From: Xestospongia bergquistia
Taxonomy: Eukaryota; Porifera; Demospongiae; Haplosclerida; Petrosiidae
Direction: 5' to 3'
Length of the DNA stretch: 64,000 nt
NCBI GenBank assembly: GCA_963965975.1
Contig: OZ014418.1
Coordinates: 2,492,775 to 2,556,774, forward strand
Shown here piece after piece: positions 24,676-37,223 of this stretch. A model generated the notes under the pieces. It did no database searches and was not told the DNA's origin. It saw only the letters and a list, made by a program, of their open reading frames with translations. Both the position numbers and the translations under genes were made by a program. Every line of letters begins with the position of its first letter. Within the stretch, counting starts at the first letter, position 1.

Positions 24676-24746
24676 AGGTTCCCCCCGCCACCTGGCGGCC
24701 TTGGATATTAAAAAAAAATTTTTGGGCCGCCAGGCGGCAGGGGGAA
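24676..24746. repeat. GC-rich inverted repeat (hairpin)
   Basis: Arms of about 22 bp (a C-run, then gccacctggcggcc, against ggccgccaggcggcaggggg) flank an A/T-rich loop of about 25 nt. They stand out as G+C-rich in AT-rich DNA. It could be a small foldback element or a structured RNA. It is duplicated at 33144-33214. Confidence 0.75.
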
Positions 24747-24899
24747 TATGATTTTTAGAGATTGTATGAGTGTGTGTATGGTGTAGATAGGCTAGATAGC
24801 CCAAAATAAAATAAAATAAAAAAGTAAAAGAAAGGAAAGAAGGCTTGAAGGAAGACAGGAAAGAGTGAGCAGGAGAGCGACTCATCTTTTGCGTCCAGA

Positions 24900-25115
24900 G
24901 ATCATCAGAGAAGAACAGTCAAGAACATCAGAGAAGAACAGTCAAGAACATCAGAGTAGAACAGTCAAGAACATCAGAGAACAGTCAAAAACATCAAAGA
25001 AGAACAGTCAAGAACATCAGAGAAGAACAGTCAAGAACATCAGAGAAGAACAGTCAAGAACATCAGAGAAGAACAGTCAAGAACATCAGAGAAGAACAGT
25101 CAAGAACATCAGGCC
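24900..25115 (+). repeat. 23-bp purine-rich minisatellite, about nine units
   Basis: Tandem copies of a unit containing catcagagaagaacagtcaa. The 119-codon open frame across it (24865-25224) arises because 23 bp is read in three alternating frames, giving repeats such as REEQSRTSEKNSQEHQ. I do not treat it as a gene. It is duplicated at 33368-33583. Confidence 0.85.
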
Positions 25116-25252
25116 AATCACAGTAAGAACTTCCAAGTTGAGTCCTGTAGAAACGAAGGGCGAAAATAAAAATCTTTACACAAACAAAGAATTAAAAAAT
25201 AAAATAAAAAAAGAAAAGAAATAAATAAAGATGACATAACTAAAAGAAAAAG

Positions 25253-25370
25253 ATGATCCAGCGACGAGGCGAGTCGATCCAACGAAGTGAAGAGATGATC
25301 CAACGATGAGACGTGTCGATCCAACGAAGTAACGAGATGATCCAGCGACGAGGCGAGTCGTAGAGAAGAT
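25253..25370 (+). repeat. Degenerate tandem repeat of about 45 bp
   Basis: Two and a half units built around gatgatccagcgacgaggcg and gtcgatccaacgaagt. Together with the two minisatellites upstream it forms a purine-rich, strand-asymmetric block of 24.3-25.4 kb. It is duplicated 8,468 bp downstream. Confidence 0.75.
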
Positions 25371-25776
25371 AGATAGAGACATGAAGAATGGAGTATCTTT
25401 TATATCATCAAGAGGTCTTTCTCACGCTTCAATTTGACAACTAGTCAAGAAAACTCGTGAAAATTTTGTCACCTCCACCACTACCCGCGTGACCAACATT
25501 AATTGATTTTTAATTGATCTAATTAACAATTAATTAAAAGTCTTCAACAGTACTTTAACTATTCTACAACTTGTTATTAGAAAGAAATATATTTGTAATA
25601 CAATGTCTATATGTGATATAGGGTACAATATTTCTGTCAAAAAATTCCAAACTAGTCCGTTTAAAGGTCTCAAAATCATTTTCTGTTAAAATATGACTAT
25701 ATCAATATAATATTATGAATTAGTGAAACTAGTAGACAGCTATCATAGTGTGTCAGACTAGTTGTATGTACTCAGA

Positions 25777-26160
25777 TCAGCCAGTGCTATATAGTAGCTT
25801 GGAGGGAAGCCCTCTATTTGTAAAGGGTGTGGGGAACAGTTTTGCATAGTCTACCATTTTTACAGTAAAATAATGTGTTGAGAATTTGAGGTGTGGTTTA
25901 TCTGATGATAAACTAAGTGTTGAATTCATGTGACTGATGCTTGGCAAAATGGGATCACCAGACAATGGTAACACTTCACTATTATCTTGAGCAGTCGAAA
26001 TTTTGACTATCATTGTAGGTAAAGAATGCATCAATCCCATGGAAAAATGGCTAAATGGGTTAGGTTTTGTACAAGTGAGTGAGTCAGATAATACATATAT
26101 ATGGCACATGTAGCTCCACTTCTCTGTCATCGGAGCCACTCCCATGTTTATCATCGTCAT
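25777..26160 (-). CDS. Hypothetical 127-codon frame, possibly an exon of a lost gene
   Basis: The open frame shows no recognisable domain, signal peptide or clear membrane helix. It contains a Ser/Thr- and Pro-rich stretch (HSLPTMIVKISTAQ, then LSGDPILPSISH). It lies downstream (in minus-strand sense) of the coiled-coil fragment at 26260-26720 and may be the same gene's 3' portion. An identical copy is at 34245-34628. Function unknown. Confidence 0.3.
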   Translation of the reverse strand: MTMINMGVAPMTEKWSYMCHIYVLSDSLTCTKPNPFSHFSMGLMHSLPTMIVKISTAQDNSEVLPLSGDPILPSISHMNSTLSLSSDKPHLKFSTHYFTVKMVDYAKLFPTPFTNRGLPSKLLYSTG

Positions 26161-26259
26161 TCAAATGATCTTATTAAGAATAACCACCAATATATCCCTC
26201 ATTGTGGGCATGGTCTTTGTTGCCTTTTAAATACTGGACTCACCGGTCTAGACTATCAA

Positions 26260-26720
26260 TAATGTCATCGTTATGATGGAGTTCCAAAGCTAAGTCATCT
26301 CTCTCTTGTTCTAAACTTTCGATTCAATTCATGATATTTTTGTCTTTTAGACTTGTATTATTCAGCTTTTGTCATCAATGCTACAAACTTTTCTTCCTTC
26401 TGCATCAAACTAGTTTGGAGTTTGGTCATAGCTGCATCATGTTCTATTTGTAAATGCTTCATAACTTATTTTGAGTTGTTTCAAGTTCTCTTTTGCAGTG
26501 TCTCTTTCCTTTAGAATTTATAAATTCTTCATTCAATTTGTTGAAGAATTTTCTCATTTAATACTGTATCAAGATGTTGTTGGAGTTTTCTGCTACCCTC
26601 AGTATGGAATTGTAGGAATTCTTGAAGTTTTGAGATCTCTATGTCCGTCTCCTCAAGTTTGTTGCTAAGAGTACCCACTTGGTTGAATGGACGGGTGTAT
26701 TGATAAATGGATAGATACAT
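26260..26720 (-). pseudogene. Coiled-coil protein fragment, frame-broken
   Basis: On the minus strand, heptad-like pieces are seen (LSNKLEETDIEISKLQEF, LQQHLDTVLNEKILQQIE, and further on KLQTSLMQKEEKFVALM), separated by stops and frame changes at about 26529 and 26460. It is likely the decayed end of the coiled-coil gene whose upstream pieces remain at 35380-37120. It is duplicated at 34728-35188. Confidence 0.55.
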
Positions 26721-27261
26721 AGATTAATGGACAGATAGGTGAATAAGTCAATTAGCGAATAGAATGATGAGTAGCTGATTGGTATGTAAATGAAAACAGT
26801 GTATGTCAAGTACTTATTAAGGAGTCACTTTACGAATCATTTGCTACACAACAATTGTTTTACAAGATATTATCAAAAGTAAAAACACTGACTAATTGTC
26901 TCTTAATTAGTTTATTGTAAGAAATTATATTTTACTTTTTTGAAAATCAATTATATATAAATTGACATTGTTATATAGCCAACTATATATAGTTTATAAA
27001 GAACTAATTTTACAGGTTATGAGAGGACATCATGTTTGATCATAAATATTATATGACTGTGGTTTAATTCATGTACAGTGGAATGATCAGTTAAGTACAT
27101 TGTAAGTTACCTGTTTAGTTGTATGTAGTCAAGTCTGATGAGGCCACGCCTGCATTACGTAGGCACACTTATATCCAATACTTAAATAAAATTATAATCT
27201 GTTTGTTAATTTAGGGACGTATCCAGCCACGTCGACCTTTTAAGCAATTCCGTCTGTGAGT

Positions 27262-30200
27262 ATGTCGATGTCAATAACTAAACGACTTTTGTCTCATATA
27301 AAAGTCACTTCTGAACATGACCAAGTTAATAAACTGGTCAAGACTATCTTAAATAGTTTAGCCAACATTGATCTACTAGAACTGGAAAAGGCTCTTGTAT
27401 GTCAGGGTAAAGAAGCCACTTTGTGTGTTCTTCTTTATCAATCCCCTGACAATCAAAAGTAAGAAAAACTATGATCAATTTTCGTCTCTTTTAATATCTG
27501 ATTATTTTGACACAATCAAGCAAACTATGTGACCACATTTACACAGCTCATGTCAAGCTAATCTTGTGTTTCCAGCCCCTCCTATTAATTTAAGGGATGG
27601 ACTGGCTATATAAAACTAATGTCAACTTTACACTATCATGAGATTAGTGTAACTGACTTCTTTATTCAATTTGGATATCTTGGTCTATTAGTGTTTAGTT
27701 TAACTGACACATTAGTACAATATATGTTGTAGTATATAGTAGACCACTAGTTTTGTGAACCAGAGCCAGTTCCTATGACCAAAGTAGATGGGGAAGGGTC
27801 TAGGGATTTGTAAAGGAACAACATATTGTTTTATGTTTTGTTTTGATCAAATTACAATGCATCTCAACAAATTAGGTATTTCTATATAAATATGATGTGT
27901 ATCATCATAATGATATATTATGTAAGAGTTACAACATATTGTTTTGTTACTCTATGAAGTTTCATTCTCCTCCCTCCTTGTTATGCTAGTATATAACATT
28001 AATATGAGAAGACAATATAGTCTACAGCAAATGATCAAAGTGTTGATCATTATGTCACATAACTCACTACATGTGATTTATAAAATTGAGTTCCAAAACA
28101 TAAGAACTACTTTACAAGTACTGCCAGAAAAAAATAAGCATAGGCCATCAAACATGAACTAGAGAAACTGTCAAAATGATAATAACAGAAATTGGACACA
28201 TAGCCTGTAGTACAATCATTTGTTGTTTCATGACTTCACTAGCAAAAACAATAGTCACAGTTAAAATTAAAATGCTACTTATAAAAAAATTCTAATATTA
28301 TTTTGATGACAAACTGTTCAGTAATTTCACTGTTGTTATATTATTTGTATACATATTTACAGTTAGAATTAAGGAACATGTTTGATAGTTTATATAATGT
28401 CCATATCTATAGACAAAGTATTTTCTGTTGTTTACTGTTTCTAATTGTTTATATGCTTGTAGTGTTGTTATGATATTTTTATAGGATTGGTACACCTCTC
28501 TTTACCTCTTGCCGTGCATGGAGATGGCCTGATTTAGAGCACCCGTATCATTTAACTGCAATAAGCAGTTGTAATTTTCCTCGTGGAGGCAAGAAGAACT
28601 ATGTTTGCATTAATCCTTACCATTATGAACTATCAGGTAATGTGTGATTATTCTGATTCTCTATGTCTCTTGTCTCAGTACCATGGTGTGATGACAGTGT
28701 TGAAGTGATAGAATGCATTAAAACATAAGATTTTGTTACTATAAGTTAGAAGATAAACATGTGTGTAGAAATGAAGATTGACACTGCCATTATATCACTT
28801 AGTCTTGTAAATAATAGTGAATACAAAACACAATTAAAATACATTCAGATAAGTAATGCTGTTAGTTAAAGAGAACAACAGTTTAGAAATACTTGAATGA
28901 TGACAGTAATGACTTAAGTTAGGCAGAAAGATATATCAGAATTATGAGAGCTTATAATTAGAAACTAGATGAGTATCACTATTGAGGAGGTGACTAAAAT
29001 AGCAGAAAAGACAATGTCAACTGTATTTAGGGAAATTCATATGCTACAAATTTTGCCTTGTCTAGCAAACAAGCACAAAGTGTTCTGATATTGGATGATT
29101 GAGATTAAATTTTTGAAAAATAGTTAAAAACAAAAGTCTTTCTGCCTAACTTATACAAATGATGACACATATAATAACAGTTAGTAATGAAGCAGAATTC
29201 TGTTCAAATCAGAAGATTCTTTTCAGATAGTAATTATTGTCATGATGTTATAAGCTAGTTACTGAATATTACAAACATGATAGTAAAACCTTTATCATCA
29301 AGCTAACTCCTTTATACACAAGAACCTAGCCATAGAATATTATGTAAAGTGACTTCAAATTAATTATATCATTACTGTTGATATATTTTAAATAGTGAAA
29401 GTAGGTAATTCTGCTTATATTTGTAAATCATAGTCAAAGACATTGCTACACATGTAGTACCTAGCATTCAGAATTATGATGAGTATATAGTTATGTATAT
29501 ATGTGGAATAAATAAACAAGATGATAAACTAATTAAATATTATTTTTTATTTTATATAGATGTCCCTCATCAATATCCAACTGCTGTCCCTCCTTCTCAC
29601 TATCAAGGTAAGTTGTCATGATGATAATATCAAGCATATTAAATATTATTTTTTATTTTATATAGATGTCTCTCCATTTTGTTCACCAACTAAATTAACA
29701 CACATTGACCATGATAATCATCAATATCCAACTGCTGTCCCTCCTTCTCTCTATCAAGGTAAGTTGTCATGACGATAATATCAAGCATATTAAATATTAT
29801 TTTTTATTTTATATAGATGTCTCTCCATTTTGTTCACCTCCTAAATTAATACGCATTGACCATGATAATCATCAATATCCAACTGCTGTCCCTCCTTCTC
29901 TCTATCAAGGTAAGTTGTCATGACGATAACATCAAGCATATGAGTACTCTAATAGTCTGAGTGGTGATTAAGTGTTATCACTAGTACTGTTAGGTTATAA
30001 ATGATTATTTACACTGTTTCTTTTCACAAGGCTCTCCTGCACCCTATGCTTCATCTGCATTATGTGGGTCGTCAGTGACAACATCAGAAGTACCATCACC
30101 TTGTAAGTCCTTGTAGTTACTATATTTTAATTTCTAATTTTCTTTTAGTAAGCTGTTCATCAATTTTCACGTCTGAGCCTGAATTTTGGTGTTTTGTCAA

Positions 30201-30774
30201 TTATTATGAACTAAATACTCAAATTGGTGACACATTTAAAACTAGTAACTCTACATTCACTATTGATGGATATACTTCTCCAATTTCTAAAGATCAATAT
30301 TGTCTTGGCGGTATTTCCAATATCAAACGTGACGAAGTAACCATAAAGGCTCGACGCTACATTGGAAAGGGCCTTCATATATTTAAAACTGACAGTAATG
30401 TCTATGTTGAATGCCTGAGTAATTATAGCATTTTTGTTCAGTCACCTAGTAGTAATATTCGTAATGGTTTAGTTCCTATGACAGTGACTAAAGTTATTCC
30501 TGGAACCTGCTTAGATTTATTTGATTATAAAGACTTTGCTAATCGTTTAGAAGAAGCTGTTCGTTTACAAAATAATGAAGATATTGATCGACTTTATCAT
30601 TACTGTATTGTTAGGATTAGTTTTGTGAAGGGTTGGGGAGCTGAGTATCGTCGGCCTTTCATCACTAGCACTCCTTGCTGGGTTGAAGTCCATTTAACAG
30701 GTCCTTCTCTTTGGATAGATAATATAGTCCGATGTATGTGTGTGCCTCAAGGTATTGCACACTCAGACAGTTAA
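27262..30774 (+). CDS. SMAD D, near-identical twin of SMAD C
   Basis: Exons are 27262-27458, 28485-28636, 29560-29607, 29666-29758, 29817-29909, 30031-30102 and 30149-30774, encoding 426 residues. The coding sequence differs from SMAD C at two noticed sites, both amino-acid changing and both in MH2: Tyr for Cys at 30299 (the ancestral Tyr, shared with A and B), and Thr for Lys at 30698, giving HLTGP as in copy F. MH1, linker cassettes, L3 loop and HSDS tail are as in SMAD C. Confidence 0.88.
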
Positions 30775-31227
30775 CTTATTATTTGCAATCTTTAATAAAC
30801 ATTGATATAACCTGAACTGTTACTTTTATTGCACTATTTATCATATTATGGCTCTCCTCTTTTCTTTTATTTATCTCATTAAAACAGATTTATTAGAGTT
30901 GCAGTTGTTCCTGTCATTATGTTATTAACATTGAATGATATTACTGTTCACTACCTTGTCAAAAGAATACATAGACTAATGTCAGTGGTTGTCACTGTAG
31001 CCAGAGCTTGGATTATATTTTGAATATAATTAATTCTTCAGTTGTAAATATTCACAACTCATTAATTTTATCACCAGTATGTACTTGGCAAATAAGCCCC
31101 TATATAATATGCAGCATATTATGCATAATGTTTTTGTGTTTCAAAAAACTAGATTACATATGATGTTTGATAGTCAATATAATTTGTAAGTTGTCTGGGA
31201 CTGAGGTAATACTGAAAGGAAGTCAAT

Positions 31228-31808
31228 TAAATGAAATCTTCGAAATGGAGAAAAAAAGTGGTCTATAATGATGATTCTTTAGCTAGCTTAATTTGACAAA
31301 AGTTTTCATTAACTTGGATATTAGTTTGGTGTCTCCTAACTGAGCTAACAACTGTTCAAATGAGGGAATAATATGTCTCTTTTTAACTATTTCCTCATTA
31401 AAATTAGAGAGATCACCACAAATGCATTGCGTGTTTTATTGTTGTTGGGGAACAACAATCATTCACACACACCACTATATAATATTATGTTGGTTCATTA
31501 ATTTTACAAATAGCTCCTGTTATCTCCATTCAAGTAATTTCTTCCTTTACCTTATCCAACAAGGGAAGTAGTAATCTGTGAGGTGTTGTCAAATGGATTC
31601 GGACTTTCCATTTACTTAATATAATTCTTTAATTGTGCCAAACCATTTGAAATTTAATGAAGAAGATTTATGATTTGTTTATTACAACTGTTAGTCATAG
31701 AGTCTTCAGTGTCACTAACTACAGATTGTGATTTGGATGTCCATGTAAGGGACTGACCAAATTGTGGATAACATAGATCTTTTGTTTGATTCTCCAATCT
31801 TTGTATCT
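31228..31808 (-). mobile_element. Decayed gypsy-like pol fragment, third copy
   Basis: This is the duplicate of 22760-23340 and was carried by the 8,468-bp duplication. Confidence 0.6.
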
Positions 31809-32796
31809 TCTAATTTGTTGTTAATAAATTTATACATTAGCCATTTAGACATGTTGCTGTATTACATGTAAATTTACTGCAACTGATAAATAAACTTTAA
31901 TTTCAACAATTAAAAACCTAAATAAAATAAAAATTTGAAAATAAGTTGATTGAAATAACTGATTGGGGAACTATAGTCAAATGTTAAGTTTCTAACATAC
32001 TACCTCCAATCATTGTTTTGTTCATCCATTGATCAATCATAGCTACATAACATTCATAAATACGAAGAGTTCTTTTGGCACTCCCTCTCAGTACTCTTGT
32101 TCTTGGCAATTCTATGATAAAGTAAGTGAGTATAGTGGAACACTAAAACGGAAAGAGTCAGTCAAAAGAGGGAGAGAGTCCAGTCAAAGGTCTCCAGCCA
32201 ATCAGCATTCACACGTTGGCTAGGCGGGAAAATATCACGAGCACACACCTAGGAAAGAACAGCAAACGCGTGACCACCAGTATTTTGGCGGGAAATACTT
32301 ACTCGTAAAGAGAACAGCAAGACATTAATTAATAATTATTATTATTAAAAAAGATTAACTGATATAGTTTTTTGCTAAAAACATTAATGATTATTATTAA
32401 AAAAAGATTATTAATAATTATTAACTGGTATAGTTTTTAGCTAAAAACATTAATGATAATATGATACAAATTATTATTTATTAATAAAGTTCTTTTAGTT
32501 TAAGAAACAATTAACAGTAATAAAAAATGATCCATATTGGTATAATACATTATATTCAGTGTCTATTGTTGTTGTAAAAAATTCAATTCTCAACTAACTC
32601 AATTTTCTTATAACAAATTCAAAGAATGTTTAATTTGAAGATTAATAAATAATTTAAACTGAAGATTGACTTTTGACAAACTTAAGATTAAAAAATGTTT
32701 TTGAGAACTTCAAAACAATATACAAACAAACTATTAAAAAAATATTGAAAACTACAAAAATAAAAAAAAATTAAAAGAAGACAGTCTCCATAGTTG

Positions 32797-33838
32797 AAGA
32801 GTCACCAAGAGTCTTCCAGTCAGTCCATAAGAGTCTTCCAGTCAGTCCATAAGAGTCCTCCAGTCAGTCCACAAGAGTCTTCCAGTCAGTCCACAAGTAG
32901 AGAACATAGAGGAAGAAAAAGAAAGCTATCTGGAACAACTGGATTACTAAAGAATGGAAGGATGGAGAGGTAGCTCACCTTTCAACAGTGCTGCTCCTGT
33001 AGGGAAAGAAAGAAAAAGTAGTGATAACTGAACTAATGGTGACAATGAATGGATAGAGAGTGAAGAGAGACAGAGGAAGTGAAAAAGGACTACCAACCTA
33101 CACACACACACACACAGCACACACACGCACCCTAGAAGATCAGAGGTTCCCCCCGCCACCTGGCGGCCTTGGATATTAAAAAAAAATTTTTGGGCCGCCA
33201 GGCGGCAGGGGGAATATGATTTTTAGAGATTGTATGAGTGTGTGTATGGTGTAGATAGGCTAGATAGCCCAAAATAAAATAAAATAAAAAAGTAAAAGAA
33301 AGGAAAGAAGGCTTGAAGGAAGACAGGAAAGAGTGAGCAGGAGAGCGACTCATCTTTTGCGTCCAGAGATCATCAGAGAAGAACAGTCAAGAACATCAGA
33401 GAAGAACAGTCAAGAACATCAGAGTAGAACAGTCAAGAACATCAGAGAACAGTCAAAAACATCAAAGAAGAACAGTCAAGAACATCAGAGAAGAACAGTC
33501 AAGAACATCAGAGAAGAACAGTCAAGAACATCAGAGAAGAACAGTCAAGAACATCAGAGAAGAACAGTCAAGAACATCAGGCCAATCACAGTAAGAACTT
33601 CCAAGTTGAGTCCTGTAGAAACGAAGGGCGAAAATAAAAATCTTTACACAAACAAAGAATTAAAAAATAAAATAAAAAAAGAAAAGAAATAAATAAAGAT
33701 GACATAACTAAAAGAAAAAGATGATCCAGCGACGAGGCGAGTCGATCCAACGAAGTGAAGAGATGATCCAACGATGAGACGTGTCGATCCAACGAAGTAA
33801 CGAGATGATCCAGCGACGAGGCGAGTCGTAGAGAAGAT
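32797..33838. repeat. Minisatellite and hairpin block, second copy
   Basis: Second copies of the 22-bp minisatellite (32797-32897), GC-rich hairpin (33144-33214), 23-bp minisatellite (33368-33583) and ~45-bp repeat (33721-33838). No unit-number difference from the first copy was noticed, which argues for very recent duplication because such arrays normally change length quickly. Confidence 0.85.
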
Positions 33839-34244
33839 AGATAGAGACATGAAGAATGGAGTATCTTTTATATCATCAAGAGGTCTTTCTCACGCTTCAA
33901 TTTGACAACTAGTCAAGAAAACTCGTGAAAATTTTGTCACCTCCACCACTACCCGCGTGACCAACATTAATTGATTTTTAATTGATCTAATTAACAATTA
34001 ATTAAAAGTCTTCAACAGTACTTTAACTATTCTACAACTTGTTATTAGAAAGAAATATATTTGTAATACAATGTCTATATGTGATATAGGGTACAATATT
34101 TCTGTCAAAAAATTCCAAACTAGTCCGTTTAAAGGTCTCAAAATCATTTTCTGTTAAAATATGACTATATCAATATAATATTATGAATTAGTGAAACTAG
34201 TAGACAGCTATCATAGTGTGTCAGACTAGTTGTATGTACTCAGA

Positions 34245-34628
34245 TCAGCCAGTGCTATATAGTAGCTTGGAGGGAAGCCCTCTATTTGTAAAGGGTGTGG
34301 GGAACAGTTTTGCATAGTCTACCATTTTTACAGTAAAATAATGTGTTGAGAATTTGAGGTGTGGTTTATCTGATGATAAACTAAGTGTTGAATTCATGTG
34401 ACTGATGCTTGGCAAAATGGGATCACCAGACAATGGTAACACTTCACTATTATCTTGAGCAGTCGAAATTTTGACTATCATTGTAGGTAAAGAATGCATC
34501 AATCCCATGGAAAAATGGCTAAATGGGTTAGGTTTTGTACAAGTGAGTGAGTCAGATAATACATATATATGGCACATGTAGCTCCACTTCTCTGTCATCG
34601 GAGCCACTCCCATGTTTATCATCGTCAT
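34245..34628 (-). CDS. Hypothetical 127-codon frame, second copy
   Basis: Identical to 25777-26160. No function is recognised. Confidence 0.3.
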   Translation of the reverse strand: MTMINMGVAPMTEKWSYMCHIYVLSDSLTCTKPNPFSHFSMGLMHSLPTMIVKISTAQDNSEVLPLSGDPILPSISHMNSTLSLSSDKPHLKFSTHYFTVKMVDYAKLFPTPFTNRGLPSKLLYSTG

Positions 34629-34727
34629 TCAAATGATCTTATTAAGAATAACCACCAATATATCCCTCATTGTGGGCATGGTCTTTGTTGCCTTTTAAAT
34701 ACTGGACTCACCGGTCTAGACTATCAA

Positions 34728-35188
34728 TAATGTCATCGTTATGATGGAGTTCCAAAGCTAAGTCATCTCTCTCTTGTTCTAAACTTTCGATTCAATTCAC
34801 GATATTTTTGTCTTTTAGACTTGTATTATTCAGCTTTTGTCATCAATGCTACAAACTTTTCTTCCTTCTGCATCAAACTAGTTTGGAGTTTGGTCATAGC
34901 TGCATCATGTTCTATTTGTAAATGCTTCATAACTTATTTTGAGTTGTTTCAAGTTCTCTTTTGCAGTGTCTCTTTCCTTTAGAATTTATAAATTCTTCAT
35001 TCAATTTGTTGAAGAATTTTCTCATTTAATACTGTATCAAGATGTTGTTGGAGTTTTCTGCTACCCTCAGTATGGAATTGTAGGAATTCTTGAAGTTTTG
35101 AGATCTCTATGTCCGTCTCCTCAAGTTTGTTGCTAAGAGTACCCACTTGGTTGAATGGACGGGTGTATTGATAAATGGATAGATACAT
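34728..35188 (-). pseudogene. Coiled-coil protein fragment, second copy
   Basis: Duplicate of 26260-26720 with one substitution at 34800. In this copy the upstream (right-hand) neighbours of the same putative gene are still next to it, so this is the original location. Confidence 0.55.
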
Positions 35189-35379
35189 AGATTAATGGAC
35201 AGATAGGTGAATAAGTCAATTAGCGAATAGAATGATGAGTAGCTGATTGGTATGTAAATGGATGCATAGATAAATGGATGGATAGATAGAAGGATGAATG
35301 GATGGAAGAGTGCATGTAGTGTGCATTAAAAAGAGAAACTAATAATTACCACTTTATATAATTTTGTATATTTTTCAGA

Positions 35380-35540
35380 TCACAAGCTTCCAATAATTGA
35401 GAATTACGTTCCAATGTCTGTGTTCTCTCTTATCTCAGACCAGACAGATCAGTTTCCATTTTAACTCTCAAATTTTGTAGATCTTTTAACTGCTTCTGAC
35501 CTTCCTCTATTTTAAGTTGTTGAACATTAATTTCCATAGT
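35380..35540 (-). pseudogene. Coiled-coil exon with an in-frame stop
   Basis: Minus-strand reading starts METIN-like (MEINVQQLKIEEGQKQLKDL), continues with a heptad pattern, meets a TGA/TAA-type stop after SGLR, and then resumes in the same frame with ERTQTLERNSQLLEA. It is probably part of the same coiled-coil gene as 34728 and 36653. Confidence 0.45.
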
Positions 35541-36125
35541 AACCAACTAAAAAAATATTAAATTCTCTTGTAAATATTATTAAATTAAATATATAAATTA
35601 AATGAATAAATCAAAAGATGGTCATGATACCAGTTCTTATAGTATGTACTTGATGGTACATCCTACTATATTGACAGCAACATAATAATAACTGAATGGA
35701 TGGATAGATAGACAAATAGATGATTAACGGATGAATGGTTGGATAGATGGACAAACCTCATTAACTAACATGTTGTAATAATGATGATCGAAGATCATAA
35801 GGTAAGTGATCATTAGATAACTTGATTAAAGGGGTACTGGGTAATAGCATGATAACCAGTGAAAGTAGTAATCTTCAGTGCCATATATACCACTAGAGAA
35901 AATTGAAATGTAGAACAGTTAAATAGAAGATAAGATGAACAAAGTATATAGACATACAATCTAGATAAATAGATAACTAAATAAAAGGAACAAATTTACA
36001 TTTATAATTATTATAGTACAAGTATAGATAATGTTATGATATTGGAAGTATATGTACATGTCTAAATACAATACTACAATATATTAAGTATATATCACTG
36101 TCTATAGGACCTCAATCAAACTTAC
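35541..36125. other. Spacer or intron, nothing recognised
   Basis: AT-rich sequence with ATGGATGGATAGATAG-type simple-repeat patches near 35690-35750. No exon is supported. Confidence 0.5.
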
Positions 36126-36294
36126 CATGTCATAGGTATAGTGTAGTATGGTAACATATCATTATATAGTGATGGAGGGAGATAGTCAGGATCAGTGTGA
36201 GGATCTTGTAAGAAAATATGGAAAGCCCCTTCATTAAAAGTACTTAATGGATGTTTACACTTTGTTCTTGATAACCAACAACAACTGTCACTAT
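36126..36294 (-). CDS. Unassigned exon of the coiled-coil gene
   Basis: A minus-strand open stretch between a good acceptor (ttcag before 36294) and donor (gtaagt after 36126) codes for about 56 residues including CCWLSRTKCKHPLSTF, DPHTDPDYLPPSL and MLPYYTIPM. I do not recognise the family. Its position between the coiled-coil pieces suggests one minus-strand gene from about 37120 to 34245. Confidence 0.4.
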
Positions 36295-36652
36295 CTGAAC
36301 ATACTATTATAATCAGAGAAACAATGAAACAAAAAACAAATGATTTTCAATTTTAAGAACTTACAATTACTAGTTTTGTGAGACTTGTCTCACTCTTAGC
36401 AGCCATTTCTTTAAGTGGGTGTGTCTAAATACTTTCAGTAGTTATGAATAAGTTAATTAATTTTAGCTAATAATTTAATTAAAACAAGTACACAAAATGA
36501 CAAAATTATGAAAATGAACAACAAAAGCTGTATGACAAAACTGCCTTGAGTCAGAGAGAATGGATAGATGTGTGTATAAATGGATATATTAATGGATGAA
36601 TTGTAAAAAAATAATGTATAACAATTTTAAAATTAGCAAGTAAGGAAATAGT

Positions 36653-37120
36653 TTAAGCAGAAGATGATTCTAATTCTTCTAAATTCTCTTTCATCTTTTG
36701 TTCATGCTCTTCAAGATCAGATATTAATTTATCAATTTCATTAGCAACATCAGAATTGGACCCCTGTCCATTTCTGTACTTGTGAACATAATAGCAGACT
36801 TCATCATTACAGCAAGATCTATTGGAATGTAATATAACATCATCAAGTATTATGTTTTTTTGCATGTGATTCTATATGACAAACATTACCACCAATATAC
36901 GAGTCTTCCTCGATTTGTCATAACTATCCTCGACCTGTTTCCTGAGATTAGCTATTGTAGTTTTTCAACTTAATAATAAGACTTTGTTTGAGATCAGTAA
37001 CAACTTTAAAGACGTCATCAAGTTCAGAGTCCCTTACCAATTTTGAGAAGATTTTTGCCCTAAGGTCAGCGCTGTCCCACTGGACATATTTGTCATTGTT
37101 ATCTGTGATATTGTTTAGTA
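36653..37120 (-). pseudogene. Coiled-coil gene, upstream exons with a frameshift
   Basis: Two pieces are read on the minus strand. The first (about 37120-36890) contains DKYVQWDSADLRAKIFSKL and DDVFKVVTDLKQSLI, then loses frame near 36950 and resumes as ANLRKQVEDSYDKSRK. The second (36865-36653) contains CCNDEVCYYVHKYRNG and an acidic helix (EIDKLISDLEEHEQKMKENL) and ends at a stop. No family is recognised. The frame loss suggests a pseudogene, or a gene with a base error. Confidence 0.45.
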
Positions 37121-37223
37121 TGCGACATAATTACAAATAACATAAAAAATTAATGATTTATTTAGGATAATCGAACTATTCTGTATCATTACCATCTCTC
37201 AATATTATTATAACATTTCTTAG

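Larger units (their letters stand above)
18325..26792. repeat. 8,468-bp tandem duplication, first unit
   Basis: The block is repeated immediately at 26793-35260 with the same length and only four single-base differences noticed (21002, 21831, 22230 and 26332 against +8468). The breakpoint shows at most one base of microhomology. It contains all of SMAD C and about 4.5 kb of downstream sequence. Confidence 0.95.
26793..35260. repeat. 8,468-bp tandem duplication, second unit
   Basis: This is the second, almost identical copy of 18325-26792. At its right end the sequence continues into unique DNA (gatgcataga at 35261), which defines the original right boundary. Confidence 0.95.

Noticed and set aside
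24865-25224. 119-codon frame of REEQSRTSEKNSQEHQ-type repeats
   Set aside because: It is produced by a 23-bp minisatellite cycling through three frames. There are no splice or start signals beyond a chance ATG, and no known domain.
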